From contig DAOUBX010000217.1 in the NCBI GenBank assembly GCA_034432445.1, positions 1 through 26,939 of the forward strand: a stretch of 26,939 nt of DNA, written 5' to 3'. This DNA comes from JANWYQ01 sp034432445 (GTDB lineage: Bacteria > Chloroflexota > Anaerolineae > JAAEKA01). The translations under genes were made by a program, and so were the position numbers. The notes under the pieces are model-generated. The model was not told where the DNA came from. It saw only the letters and a list, made by a program, of their open reading frames with translations, and did not search any database. This document shows positions 1 to 7,667 of this stretch, piece after piece (position 1 is the first letter of the stretch; each line of letters opens with the position of its first letter).

Positions 1-269
1 TCCAGGCCCTGAGGGGCCTTCGTGCTGTCAGCCGGTGGGTTTCCAACCACCGGTTCGGGGCTTTTCAGACTTTTCAAACAGCCTCTGAGAGGATGGCATT
101 GTCCCCTGGAGCGCTTTGTGTTGCTGCGCAAGCCCACCGACTACACCACACTTGCGGCGGCGACCGCCACCTCTTGGGCCGACCACTTCCCTTTGACAGA
201 ACCTGCGCCGATGGATACCATAGGGTAGCCTAGCCTAGACTGCAGGTACGCACAACGCACCTGCGGTTA
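1..269. other. Left-edge non-coding stretch with two small hairpins
   Basis: No convincing gene is visible. Two short inverted repeats occur: 4-9 pairs with 14-19 (AGGCCC/GGGCCT, loop TGAG), and 32-38 pairs with 47-53 (CCGGTGG/CCACCGG). They may be terminator debris from a gene left of the window, but neither is followed by a good T-run. The text around 68-90 (cttttcaaacagcctc) resembles the ends of some insertion sequences, but no partner end or transposase is present, so this is only a hint. Two overlapping open frames here translate to low-complexity text with no recognisable domain. Confidence 0.4.
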
Positions 270-1208
270 TTGTGTACGCCTGGCTCCACTCTCCACCACC
301 CCCTACCGCATCAAACTCGCTCACGCCTCGCAGACGCGGTTAGCGAGGGTAAGGCCATCGACGACCGCGGCGAGATCACCGTCGAGTACACCAAGAACCC
401 GCCGGCCCGTCACATGGTCGTCCTCTTCACCGACAACACCGACCCTGAGGCCCAGCAAGAGCCCACGGAGATGTACCAGCTCGACCAAGACATGTACATG
501 TACGCCGGCAAGGAGAACGGCTGGCTGCGCATCTCGACCCAAGACACGCCGTTTGACGACCCTGAGTTGTCGTTGATCAGCAGCGGCAACATCTTCTCTA
601 ACCTGGAAGAGCTGAAGCGAGTACGTCCCGACCAGAAGATCAACGGCATCGACAGCCGTCATTACCAGTTCAACGAGAAAGCATTGACCAAGCTTCTGAA
701 CCTGGACACCGGACAGGCAACCGCCAACGGCGATGTGTGGATCGCCAAGGATGGCGGCTATGTCACCAAGTACGTGGTGACCATCGAAGTCAAGAACAGC
801 AACGGCGGCATCCTCGACCCCAACATGGTCGAAGGCTCGCTGGAGATGACCTACGAGCTGCAAGAGGTCAACGGCAACATCAAGATCGAGTTGCCGGCCG
901 AGGCCACAGCCGGCGTCCGCTTGCCGGGCTTCGAGGACGAAGGCTTTCCCATGCCACCCGATAGCACAACGCAAATGGCCAGTGGCCAGATGATCGTCCT
1001 CCAGTCGAAGACGCCACCGGACGCAGCAGCCGCCTTTTACGAGACAGCCCTGGCCGACATGGGTTGGAGCAAAGACGAGCAGGCGTCGATGTCGTTTCAA
1101 GGGATGAGCTCCCTGGCCTTCACCAAGGACGGCGTGGTGCTCAACCTGATCATTACCACTGACGAGTCCACCGGCCAGACCCAGATCATGGCCAACATTC
1201 AGGAATAG
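270..1208 (+). CDS. Lipoprotein-like protein, 5' end missing or displaced
   Basis: The reading frame is open to the stop at 1206-1208. From about residue 26 onward the protein looks like a real exported protein: an all-beta, LolA/LppX-like segment (about residues 30-210, with 'DQDMYMYAG' and 'GDVWIAKDGGYVTKY'), then a short C-terminal alpha/beta domain (about 225-312, 'PPDAAAAFYETALADMGW') of a kind common in large lipoproteins of Chloroflexota. The signal peptide and lipobox Cys expected for this class are absent. The only usable start is a TTG at 270 with no ribosome binding site, and the first ~25 residues look like translated non-coding DNA. I infer a 5'-truncated gene (rearrangement, or loss of its start) rather than a true cytosolic protein. 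No family function can be assigned; a role in binding a hydrophobic ligand or in envelope assembly is a guess from the fold impression. Confidence 0.6.
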   Translation: MCTPGSTLHHPLPHQTRSRLADAVSEGKAIDDRGEITVEYTKNPPARHMVVLFTDNTDPEAQQEPTEMYQLDQDMYMYAGKENGWLRISTQDTPFDDPELSLISSGNIFSNLEELKRVRPDQKINGIDSRHYQFNEKALTKLLNLDTGQATANGDVWIAKDGGYVTKYVVTIEVKNSNGGILDPNMVEGSLEMTYELQEVNGNIKIELPAEATAGVRLPGFEDEGFPMPPDSTTQMASGQMIVLQSKTPPDAAAAFYETALADMGWSKDEQASMSFQGMSSLAFTKDGVVLNLIITTDESTGQTQIMANIQE

Positions 1209-1250
1209 CAGCGAAACAGCGCGTTAAGCCCACACGGTGAACACTGAAGA

Positions 1251-1317
1251 ACTGCAGACAGCACAGCTGGCCTGTACCCCTCTTTTCACACGCCAGGCCA
1301 GCTATGCTGTCCGCAGT
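1251..1317. repeat. Large imperfect hairpin (24-nt arms)
   Basis: Positions 1251-1274 are complementary to 1294-1317 at 22 of 24 positions, with a 19-nt loop containing a short pyrimidine run. It fills most of the gap between the lipoprotein-like gene and the DUF5995 gene, both on the + strand. No T-run follows the right arm, so it is not a textbook intrinsic terminator. It could be a factor-assisted terminator, an mRNA-stabilising structure, or a remnant of a mobile repeat. Confidence 0.7.
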
Positions 1318-1358
1318 CTGCGCTTGCTGCACTATGCACGCCCAAGGAATTCTTGCTC

Positions 1359-2084
1359 ATGGCTGATGTGGCAACTTCAACAGTAACTCCTGCCAGCGTC
1401 GATGATCCAACCTTAGCGCGCATGCTGGCATTGGTGCAAGGTTGGCAGCAGACAGGCGACCACCGCGCCATCTTCCTGGAGTGCTATGCTCAGATGACCG
1501 ACAACATGCTGCGGGCGGTGCAGGCCGAGCGCTTCCACGATGCAGACTGGGTCACAGTGCTGTTGCGCCACTTTGCCGATTACTATTTCGACGCCCTGGC
1601 CGCCTACGAGCAAGACAGCAGCGCGCCTGCCGTTTGGCAGGTCGCTTTCGACACCGCCCGTCGAGGCAAAGCAATGGCTGTGCAACATCTGTTGCTGGGG
1701 GTGAACGCCCATATCAACTACGACCTGGTGTTCGCCGTCGCCGACCTGCTGGCGCCAGACTGGGACACCTTGCCGGACGAGCGGCGTCAACAACGGCACG
1801 CCGACTTCTGTCTAGTGAACCAGATCATCGCTGAAACGATCGACGCTGTGCAGGACAGCGTTCTAGAACGGTATGCGCCTGCGATGGATCTGATCGACCG
1901 CTTGTTCGGACGAGCGGACGAGTGGCTGATTGCCAAGCTGATTACGACATGGCGCAATCGGGTCTGGGACTACGCCGTGCAGTGGACCGAGGCAATAGAG
2001 GATGCCGAACGCGCGGTGTTGCGCCGACAAGTGGAGGCAGCCTCTTTGCGCCAGACGCGCCAGATCATGTCCATCAACGCCTGA
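1359..2084 (+). CDS. DUF5995 family protein
   Basis: A 241-residue, strongly alpha-helical soluble protein with no signal peptide. It carries the motif 'LGVNAHINYDL' at about residues 113-123, which I recognise as the hallmark of DUF5995 (a G-x-NAHI-x-x-DL core). Length is near the usual for that family. The function of DUF5995 is unknown; the buried His, Asn and Asp of the motif could form a small active or metal site, but this is inference. The ATG at 1359 is preferred over an upstream in-frame TTG at 1353 because AAGGA lies at 1344-1348, ten bases before the ATG. It stands alone, behind the large hairpin at 1251-1317 and 130 bp in front of the next promoter. Confidence 0.75.
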   Translation: MADVATSTVTPASVDDPTLARMLALVQGWQQTGDHRAIFLECYAQMTDNMLRAVQAERFHDADWVTVLLRHFADYYFDALAAYEQDSSAPAVWQVAFDTARRGKAMAVQHLLLGVNAHINYDLVFAVADLLAPDWDTLPDERRQQRHADFCLVNQIIAETIDAVQDSVLERYAPAMDLIDRLFGRADEWLIAKLITTWRNRVWDYAVQWTEAIEDAERAVLRRQVEAASLRQTRQIMSINA

Positions 2085-2213
2085 CCGCAAGCGCTATTGG
2101 CATCCGCATCTCTTTCGCTGCCAATACCCTTCCATACCCCCTCATAAGCCACGGCGCCGCGTCTGGCGCTGTTTGGCGCCAGGGAAAAAGGAGTAGACAC
2201 AGCCCAAATGCCT

Positions 2214-2242
2214 TTGACAACTTGGGCATTGCATGCTAAACT
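2214..2242 (+). promoter_or_regulatory. Sigma-70-like promoter of the protease operon
   Basis: A perfect -35 TTGACA (2214-2219), a 17-bp spacer and -10 TAAACT (2237-2242) preceded by TG in the extended -10 position. Transcription would start near 2249. Dyads overlap the -35: GCCCAA (2202-2207) with TTGGGC (2222-2227), and AATGCC (2207-2212) with GGCATT (2225-2230), which could be an operator. Confidence 0.7.
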
Positions 2243-2469
2243 TTCAGCCTAGCTGATTCGCTGTGCCGAGATGCTGGCGGGGAAAAAGATCCATCTTCCG
2301 ATGGGTAGCAGACAAGCATTTGGCAGACAAATGACCGTTCAGTGCAGGGTAGGTCAACGCTGACCCAAGAGAGCTATTACGCAGGTGTCGCCATGGTAAT
2401 GACTCGCTTGTGAACACGGAGATGTCGAGCACCTATGGTTGAACAGCTTTCTTCGCTTTTCGTGCGTGC

Positions 2470-2488
2470 GAGCCTCTCCCGGAGGCTC
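2470..2488 (+). promoter_or_regulatory. Leader hairpin upstream of the protease
   Basis: GAGCCTC (2470-2476) pairs perfectly with GAGGCTC (2482-2488) across a TCCCG loop and is followed by TTT. It sits in the untranslated leader about 50 nt before the start codon. It could be an attenuator or a stability element; the T-run is short. Confidence 0.45.
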
Positions 2489-2541
2489 TTTGGCCGTCAC
2501 ATCCCTCTCCCCATCCACGTTTCTGTTGTTTAGGAGGCACC

Positions 2542-5106
2542 ATGCACAACAAACTTCTCGTCTTCGTGCTCGTCCTGGCCATGCTTCTGCCGACAGCCGG
2601 CCTGGCTGCCGCGCAAGGCGTCGGCCCTGTCGATCCACTCGTACCGCCTCCCTCCGCTGAAAACGGCCAGATGACCGACGAAACCTCACAGATGTGGTTC
2701 GTCGAGTTCACCTCTGCGCCGACAGCGGACGGCGGCAACTTGCTGGCCATCCGCCGCGACCAGATCAACTTCCGCAACGACGCCCGCAGAGTTGGTCTGA
2801 CGTACACCATTCGCTATTCCTTCAGCACCCTCTGGAATGGCTACTCCATCCAGATTGCGGCAAAGGACGTCTCCAAGCTGTCACGCATCCCTAGCGTCAA
2901 GGCGTACTACCCGGTGGTGGCCATCGCCTTGCCGGAGGAGAATCCTGTTTCCACGCCAGATCTCGCCACGGCCCTGGCCATGACGGGCGCCGACATTGCC
3001 CAAAACGAACTGGGCTACACCGGCGCAGGCATCAAGGTGGCTGTGATGGACACCGGCATCGACTATGACCATCCCGACCTGGGCGGCTGCTTCGGCCCCG
3101 GCTGTCGCGTGTTCACCGGCTGGGACTTTGTGGGCGATGACTTCGACGCCAGTAATCCGGCCAATCAAACCCCCGTTCCTGACCCTGACCCCGACGACTG
3201 CAACGGCCACGGCACGCACGTGGCGGGCATTGTCGGCGCCAACGGCGCGGTCAAGGGTGTGGCGCCCGACGTCACCTTCGGTGCCTACCGTGTGTTCGGC
3301 TGCGTCGGCTCGACCTTTAGCGACATCATGATCGCCGCCATGGAGCGCGCCTTTATGGACGGCATGCAGGTGCTCAACATGAGCATTGGCTCCGCCTTCC
3401 AGTGGCCTGACTATCCGACCGCCAAGGCCAGCAATCTGCTGGTGCGCAAGGGCATGGTCGTGGTGGCCTCCATCGGCAACAGCGGCGCCAACGGCCTCTA
3501 CAGCGCCGGCGCGCCGGGCCTGGGCAAGGACGTGATCGGCGTCGCCTCGTTCGACAACAGCCACATCAACGCCCTCACCTTCAACGTCAACCCCAGCGGC
3601 CGGCAGGTGCCTTACCTGCCGATCACAATCACCCCAGATCCGCCGACCAGCGGCACCTCGGAGCCTTTGGTGTGGGTCGGCCAGGGCTGCAACGCCGATC
3701 CCTACCTGGGCGATCCCAACGGCAAGGTGGCGTTGATCGTGCGTGGAGGTTGCACCTTTAACGAGAAGTATCAAAAGGCTTTCAACGCTGGTGCGGTGGG
3801 CGTCGTGATTCACAACAACGTCCCCGGGCTCTTCGCCGGCGGCGGTATCGTGAACCAGGGCATCTTCGGCATCGGCATCTCGCAGGCCGATGGCCTGCAC
3901 ATTCGCGGCCTGTTGGACAACGGTGATACGGTCACCCTGGCGTGGACCGATATCCGCGTCAACGCGCCGAACCCAACCGGCGGCTTGATCTCCTCGTTCA
4001 GCTCGTATGGTCTTTCGCCCGACCTCGATGTGAAACCAGACATCGGCGCGCCAGGCGGCCTCATCCGCTCGACCTATCCGCTGGAGCTCGGCGGCTACGC
4101 CATCATCAGCGGCACTTCCATGTCCTCGCCGCACGTGGCGGGCGCCGCAGCCTTGCTGCTGCAGGCGAAACCAGGCACGCCGGCTAACATGGTGCGCACC
4201 ATCCTGCAGAACAGCGCCGTCCCCAAGCCTTGGTGGGGCAACCCCGGCCTGGGCTTCCTGGACAACGTTCACCGCCAGGGCGCCGGCATGCTGCAGATCG
4301 ACGATGCCATCCTGGCCACCACCTTGATCCAGCCGGGCAAGCTGGCCCTGGGCGAGGGCGCAGCCGGGCCGCAGACGCGGACGCTAACCCTCAAGAACAG
4401 CGGTGCAGCCGACGTGACCTATGACCTCTCAGCGGTCAACGCGCTGTCCACCGGCGGCGTGATCACGCCGAGCTTCTTCACCTCCAACGCCACGGTGGCC
4501 TTCAGCCAAGCGAGCGTGACCGTGCCGGCCGGCGGCACAGCGACCGTTGACGTGACTATCACGCCTGCGACCAGCCCCACCTATGGCCAGTACGGCGGCT
4601 ACATCGTCTTCACACCGCAGGGCGACGGCCAGGTCTACCGCGTGCCGTTCGCCGGCTTCGTGGGCGACTACCAGAGCATCGTGCACATGTCGCCTACCAC
4701 CTTTGGCTTCCCGTGGCTGGCCCGGCTAGTGGGCACCTCCTACGTCAAGCAGTCTGACGGCGCGGTCTTCACCATGCAGGGCGATGACATCCCGTACTTC
4801 CTGGCGCACTTCGACCATCAAGCGCGAGGCTTCCGCATCGAGATCTACGAAGCCGGTACCGACTGGTATTGGCGTCGTGCGCTCCAGGAGGAGTTCCTGC
4901 CGCGCAACAGCACAACCACCAGCTTCTACGCCTTCCCCTTCGATGGCTACACCTTCTCCGGCTTCCCGCCGCTTGGCAACACCATCATCCTGCCCGATGG
5001 CGAGTACTACGCCGTCCTGCAGACGCTCAAGGCGTTGGGCGACGAGCGCAATGCAGCGGACTGGGAAACCTGGACATCGCCGGTGTTCGTCATCGATCGA
5101 CCGTAG
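2542..5106 (+). CDS. Secreted subtilisin-like serine protease (S8) with PA domain
   Basis: An 854-residue exported subtilase. Residues 1-24 form a Sec signal peptide ending AAA. An inhibitor-I9-like propeptide region follows (about 50-130). The catalytic core shows all three triad residues: Asp170 in 'VAVMDTGID', His223 in 'NGHGTHVAG' and Ser526 in 'SGTSMSSPHVAG', with the oxyanion-region 'GNSG' near 312. A PA (protease-associated) domain is inserted between His and Ser (about 370-475, 'VALIVRGGCTFNEKYQKA'). From about 590 come beta-sandwich, Fn3-like domains ('LTLKNSGAADVTYDL'). The start is fixed by TAGGAGG eight bases upstream. Such enzymes degrade extracellular protein. It heads a + strand block of exported proteins. 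The catalytic site is intact, so activity is expected; substrate specificity cannot be read. Confidence 0.92.
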   Translation: MHNKLLVFVLVLAMLLPTAGLAAAQGVGPVDPLVPPPSAENGQMTDETSQMWFVEFTSAPTADGGNLLAIRRDQINFRNDARRVGLTYTIRYSFSTLWNGYSIQIAAKDVSKLSRIPSVKAYYPVVAIALPEENPVSTPDLATALAMTGADIAQNELGYTGAGIKVAVMDTGIDYDHPDLGGCFGPGCRVFTGWDFVGDDFDASNPANQTPVPDPDPDDCNGHGTHVAGIVGANGAVKGVAPDVTFGAYRVFGCVGSTFSDIMIAAMERAFMDGMQVLNMSIGSAFQWPDYPTAKASNLLVRKGMVVVASIGNSGANGLYSAGAPGLGKDVIGVASFDNSHINALTFNVNPSGRQVPYLPITITPDPPTSGTSEPLVWVGQGCNADPYLGDPNGKVALIVRGGCTFNEKYQKAFNAGAVGVVIHNNVPGLFAGGGIVNQGIFGIGISQADGLHIRGLLDNGDTVTLAWTDIRVNAPNPTGGLISSFSSYGLSPDLDVKPDIGAPGGLIRSTYPLELGGYAIISGTSMSSPHVAGAAALLLQAKPGTPANMVRTILQNSAVPKPWWGNPGLGFLDNVHRQGAGMLQIDDAILATTLIQPGKLALGEGAAGPQTRTLTLKNSGAADVTYDLSAVNALSTGGVITPSFFTSNATVAFSQASVTVPAGGTATVDVTITPATSPTYGQYGGYIVFTPQGDGQVYRVPFAGFVGDYQSIVHMSPTTFGFPWLARLVGTSYVKQSDGAVFTMQGDDIPYFLAHFDHQARGFRIEIYEAGTDWYWRRALQEEFLPRNSTTTSFYAFPFDGYTFSGFPPLGNTIILPDGEYYAVLQTLKALGDERNAADWETWTSPVFVIDRP

Positions 5107-5160
5107 GCTGACACGCCGCGGGAGCCAGCATCGCCCTGGTTCCCGCCTGAATTGCTGACA

Positions 5161-5194
5161 GAAGGCCTCCTGTGGTTCGCCTCAGGAGGCCTTC
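5161..5194 (+). terminator. Strong hairpin after the protease gene
   Basis: A perfect 12-bp stem (5161-5172 with 5183-5194, GAAGGCCTCCTG/CAGGAGGCCTTC) and a 10-nt loop, 54 bp after the protease stop. Only CCTAT follows, so the T-run is poor. A terminator or a 3'-end stabiliser is the likely role; it may partly uncouple the protease from the genes downstream. Confidence 0.65.
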
Positions 5195-5344
5195 CTATGT
5201 CGGTACAGGTAACGAGGCGGGTCGGCACACCGTCAATGGTTTCGGAAGTCGCCGGTTGTGCCGTGCACGTGGCTCCATAGGCCAAAGTTTTGCTCGTCCT
5301 TGCGGCGCAGTGACTTCCGAGATCTTGCTAAGGAGGATGGGATT

Positions 5345-6790
5345 ATGCGCCTAATCTACATGTCAATCTGCTTACTCATAGCCCTGTTTCTGGCTCTTGG
5401 CAGCGCCGTTCCTGCCGCAGCCAACATGGGCGTGGGCGAGGCGACTGCCGGTCTTTCGAACAGCGCTCTCTGGGAACTGAACCGCGACATGTCCGGCAGC
5501 CTATACATCAGCGATTACCAACTGCCGGCTATCGTCGTCGTCAACCCATCCACCGGCGCCTACACGCGGCATACGTTTTCCCTCAGCGCGGCCTTCGTCG
5601 TCACACCCAGCGATGCCAAGCCCGACGCCAACGGCAACATTTGGTGGAGCGATTACTTCTCTGCTTTTGGCCGGCTCAACCCTTCCACCTCGCAAGTCAC
5701 CTACTGGGATCTAGCAGCGCTTGCTTTGGCGCCGGCCGGTCTGGCATTCGACACCTCTGGCCGCGTCTGGCTTACTCAGCGCCAAAACACCAGGCTATTG
5801 CGCTTCAACCCCAGCACCAACGAGCTGTGCCGCTTCGATGTCGGCGGCGGCGGGGACTACATCATCGCTTATGGTGGCTGGCTATGGATCGGCGACTCGC
5901 AGGCCAAGCGTATCCTGCGCTTCGACCCTAGCACGAACCAGTTGCGCTGGTGGAACCTCGGCAGCTCCGCCTTCCCCAAGGGCCTGGCCTTCGACGGCGA
6001 TGGCCTGCTCTGGTGGGCAGACGCCCAGGCGGGGCGCCTGGGGCGGCTTAGCCCCAACACCAACCAGGCGATCACTTTCGCCCTGCCCGGCGGCACGCAG
6101 CCGGTTGCCGTGACGCCAGGGGTTGAGGTCGTCTGGTACACCGACCTAAGCGGCACGGTGGGTTTTGTTGATCCAGCGCGCGCCAGCGGCAACTCCTTGA
6201 GCATCACCACGGGCAACTCGACGCCCTCGCCGACTTGTTCGACGGTCTCGTCAGGGACTCAAACCGCCACCAAGGCCAACGGCACATTTCTGTTTTCCAC
6301 GGTCAACTGGCCGCTGCTGGCCGGAGCGCCTACCGGCATCACCGTCTACACGCCGCCTAACAGCCCAACCTTTGCCGCGCCCTACGGCATCGCCTTCAGT
6401 GATGGCCGTATCTGGAGCACCGACCAGGATCGCTTGATTCTGGCACGCACCCCGCGCGTGCCGCAAGCGCCTACCGTGTCCATTGCTCGCAGCGGCAGCG
6501 ACCTATCCTTGTCTTGGCCGCCGGTTACCCTAGATGAAGGCGGTGGCAGCGTGACCGTGAGCAGCTACCAGGTCTGGAGCAGCACTCAACCCTATTTCCG
6601 GCCCTGGGACGGTGGCGTTACCTTCGTCGGCTCGCTGGCGTCCTCGCCCTTCGCGGCAGGGCCGGTCCCTCCTGCCGGCCAGTCCGTCTACTTTGTCATG
6701 CGCAGCGTTGCCGACTCTGGGTTGATCTCACGCACATCCAATCGTGTTGGCGCCTTCTCTTTTGGCCTGACACCCGGTACACTCCAATGA
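5345..6790 (+). CDS. Secreted beta-propeller protein (Vgb/SMP-30-like) with FnIII domain
   Basis: A 481-residue exported protein. AAGGAGG lies nine bases before the ATG at 5345, so this start is chosen over an in-frame one at 5258; it also gives a clean signal peptide (1-26, ending PAAA). The body (about 40-385) repeats a blade motif of the type G-x-x-W-x-x-D/Q: 'GNIWWSDY', 'GRVWLTQR', 'GWLWIGDS', 'GLLWWADA', 'VVWYTDL', 'GRIWSTDQ', as in virginiamycin-B-lyase/NHL-like propellers. A fibronectin-III-like domain closes the protein ('VPQAPTVSIARSGSDLSLSW'). A real Vgb lyase is cytosolic with a catalytic His pair; this exported form is more likely a binding or structural protein. Its stop overlaps the start of the next lipoprotein gene. 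Confidence 0.78.
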   Translation: MRLIYMSICLLIALFLALGSAVPAAANMGVGEATAGLSNSALWELNRDMSGSLYISDYQLPAIVVVNPSTGAYTRHTFSLSAAFVVTPSDAKPDANGNIWWSDYFSAFGRLNPSTSQVTYWDLAALALAPAGLAFDTSGRVWLTQRQNTRLLRFNPSTNELCRFDVGGGGDYIIAYGGWLWIGDSQAKRILRFDPSTNQLRWWNLGSSAFPKGLAFDGDGLLWWADAQAGRLGRLSPNTNQAITFALPGGTQPVAVTPGVEVVWYTDLSGTVGFVDPARASGNSLSITTGNSTPSPTCSTVSSGTQTATKANGTFLFSTVNWPLLAGAPTGITVYTPPNSPTFAAPYGIAFSDGRIWSTDQDRLILARTPRVPQAPTVSIARSGSDLSLSWPPVTLDEGGGSVTVSSYQVWSSTQPYFRPWDGGVTFVGSLASSPFAAGPVPPAGQSVYFVMRSVADSGLISRTSNRVGAFSFGLTPGTLQ

Positions 6791-7545
6791 AGGCATTTTG
6801 CTACACCATCCTCTTGGTAGCTGTGTTTCTGGCCGGCTGCGGGCCGGCGACGCCGGCAGCCACGCCTACCCCTACCAAGACTGCAACCCCCATCGCACCC
6901 ACGCCGACGCTCACGCCCACCGCTTCACCGCTGCCGCCAACAGCAACGCCAACCGCCACAGACCTTCCTTCGGCGACGCCTACACCCTCCCTTGCGCCCA
7001 CGGACACACCGCCGCCAACGCCCACGCCGCCGCCGTTGCCCACCGATACGCCCACTGCTGCGGCGCCGGCGGACACACCAACGCCCCGTCCGCCGACGGC
7101 CACACCGGCGCCGACAGCGCCGCCTGCCCCGGCGGTTGACTTCGTGATCGCTGAGCTGCGCGTGCTGGGACTGAACGAGAACAACGGTGGCATCGAGGCC
7201 GGCGGGCTGCGCAATATCTACATCACGGTGATCGACGCCGCGGGCAATCCCATCGACGGCGCGGTAATCGTCAACACTGCCCCCTATCCCGGCCGCGCGG
7301 TTACAGGCGACAAGGGGCCGGGCAAGGCCGAGCTGCTGATGGACAAAGAGGAGTTCCGCATCAAGGTGGAGAGCGTCAACGGTGCGCCTGTCAGCAGCGA
7401 AACCTCGCACACGCTGTCGCTGATCAATCCCCTCCCCGCTGACATCGCCGGCAAATTAGGCGACACCTGTCCAACTGTCGACAACTGCCCCTTGCCGCCC
7501 TACAAGCACTTCTCGTATGTGATCACCTTCCGGCGCACCTATTGA
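6787..7545 (+). CDS. Lipoprotein with Pro/Thr-rich stalk
   Basis: A 252-residue predicted lipoprotein. The signal peptide ends in the lipobox LAGC with the acylated Cys at residue 18. Residues about 20-115 are an almost pure T/P/A repeat ('TPTPTKTATP'), typical of a wall- or surface-spanning linker in Chloroflexota. The C-terminal globular part (about 118-252, from 'VDFVIAELRVLGLNENNGG') looks like an Ig/carboxypeptidase-regulatory-like beta domain ('GLRNIYITVIDAAGNPIDG'), with two Cys near the end ('TCPTVDNCPLPP') that could form a disulfide. ATG and the stop of the propeller gene overlap as ATGA, so the two are co-translated. No enzymatic motif is seen; a surface-exposed carbohydrate- or partner-binding domain is an inference. 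Confidence 0.8.
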   Translation: MKAFCYTILLVAVFLAGCGPATPAATPTPTKTATPIAPTPTLTPTASPLPPTATPTATDLPSATPTPSLAPTDTPPPTPTPPPLPTDTPTAAAPADTPTPRPPTATPAPTAPPAPAVDFVIAELRVLGLNENNGGIEAGGLRNIYITVIDAAGNPIDGAVIVNTAPYPGRAVTGDKGPGKAELLMDKEEFRIKVESVNGAPVSSETSHTLSLINPLPADIAGKLGDTCPTVDNCPLPPYKHFSYVITFRRTY

Positions 7546-7591
7546 CCCTGTGGCGCTGCCGACAAGGCAGGTTTTCCTGCTCGCCCATCTA

Positions 7592-7600
7592 TGCTATAAT
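7592..7600 (+). promoter_or_regulatory. Extended -10 promoter for the M20 peptidase
   Basis: TGCTATAAT is a perfect extended -10 (TGn plus TATAAT at 7595-7600). The -35 region at 7572-7577 (TTTTCC) is weak, as often seen with extended -10 promoters. Transcription should start near 7607, just before the palindrome at 7623-7650. Confidence 0.7.
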
Positions 7601-7622
7601 TGCAACAACCGTTCAGCCAGAG

Positions 7623-7650
7623 GTGCCGGGCACTGGCCAGTGCCCGGCAC
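7623..7650. promoter_or_regulatory. Perfect 28-bp palindrome (candidate operator)
   Basis: Positions 7623-7636 are the exact reverse complement of 7637-7650, with no spacer (centre CACTGG/CCAGTG). It starts about 16 bp past the predicted transcription start and ends 17 bp before the start codon. The lack of a loop fits a dimeric repressor site better than an RNA hairpin, though the RNA could fold and would mask the initiation region. Confidence 0.6.
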
Positions 7651-7667
7651 TTGAGTAGCGCTTCGTA

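Larger units (their letters stand above)
2085..2541. other. Intergenic region: protease promoter and long leader
   Basis: No gene is seen in these 457 bp. It holds a hairpin at 2163-2182 (CTGGCGC/GCGCCAG, loop TGTTTG) that may end the DUF5995 transcript although it lacks a T-run, a promoter at 2214-2242, and a leader of about 290 nt with a second hairpin at 2470-2488. Confidence 0.6.

Noticed and set aside
2881..4272. Long open frame (463 codons) on the minus strand inside the protease gene
   Set aside because: It mirrors the high-GC codon pattern of the true + strand gene, has low-complexity His/Ala/Val/Gly-rich text and no domain; the + strand frame has a complete catalytic triad.
6850..7130. 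Tandem DNA repeat array
   Set aside because: The repetitive DNA is explained by the Pro/Thr/Ala linker of the lipoprotein; unit length and sequence vary freely.
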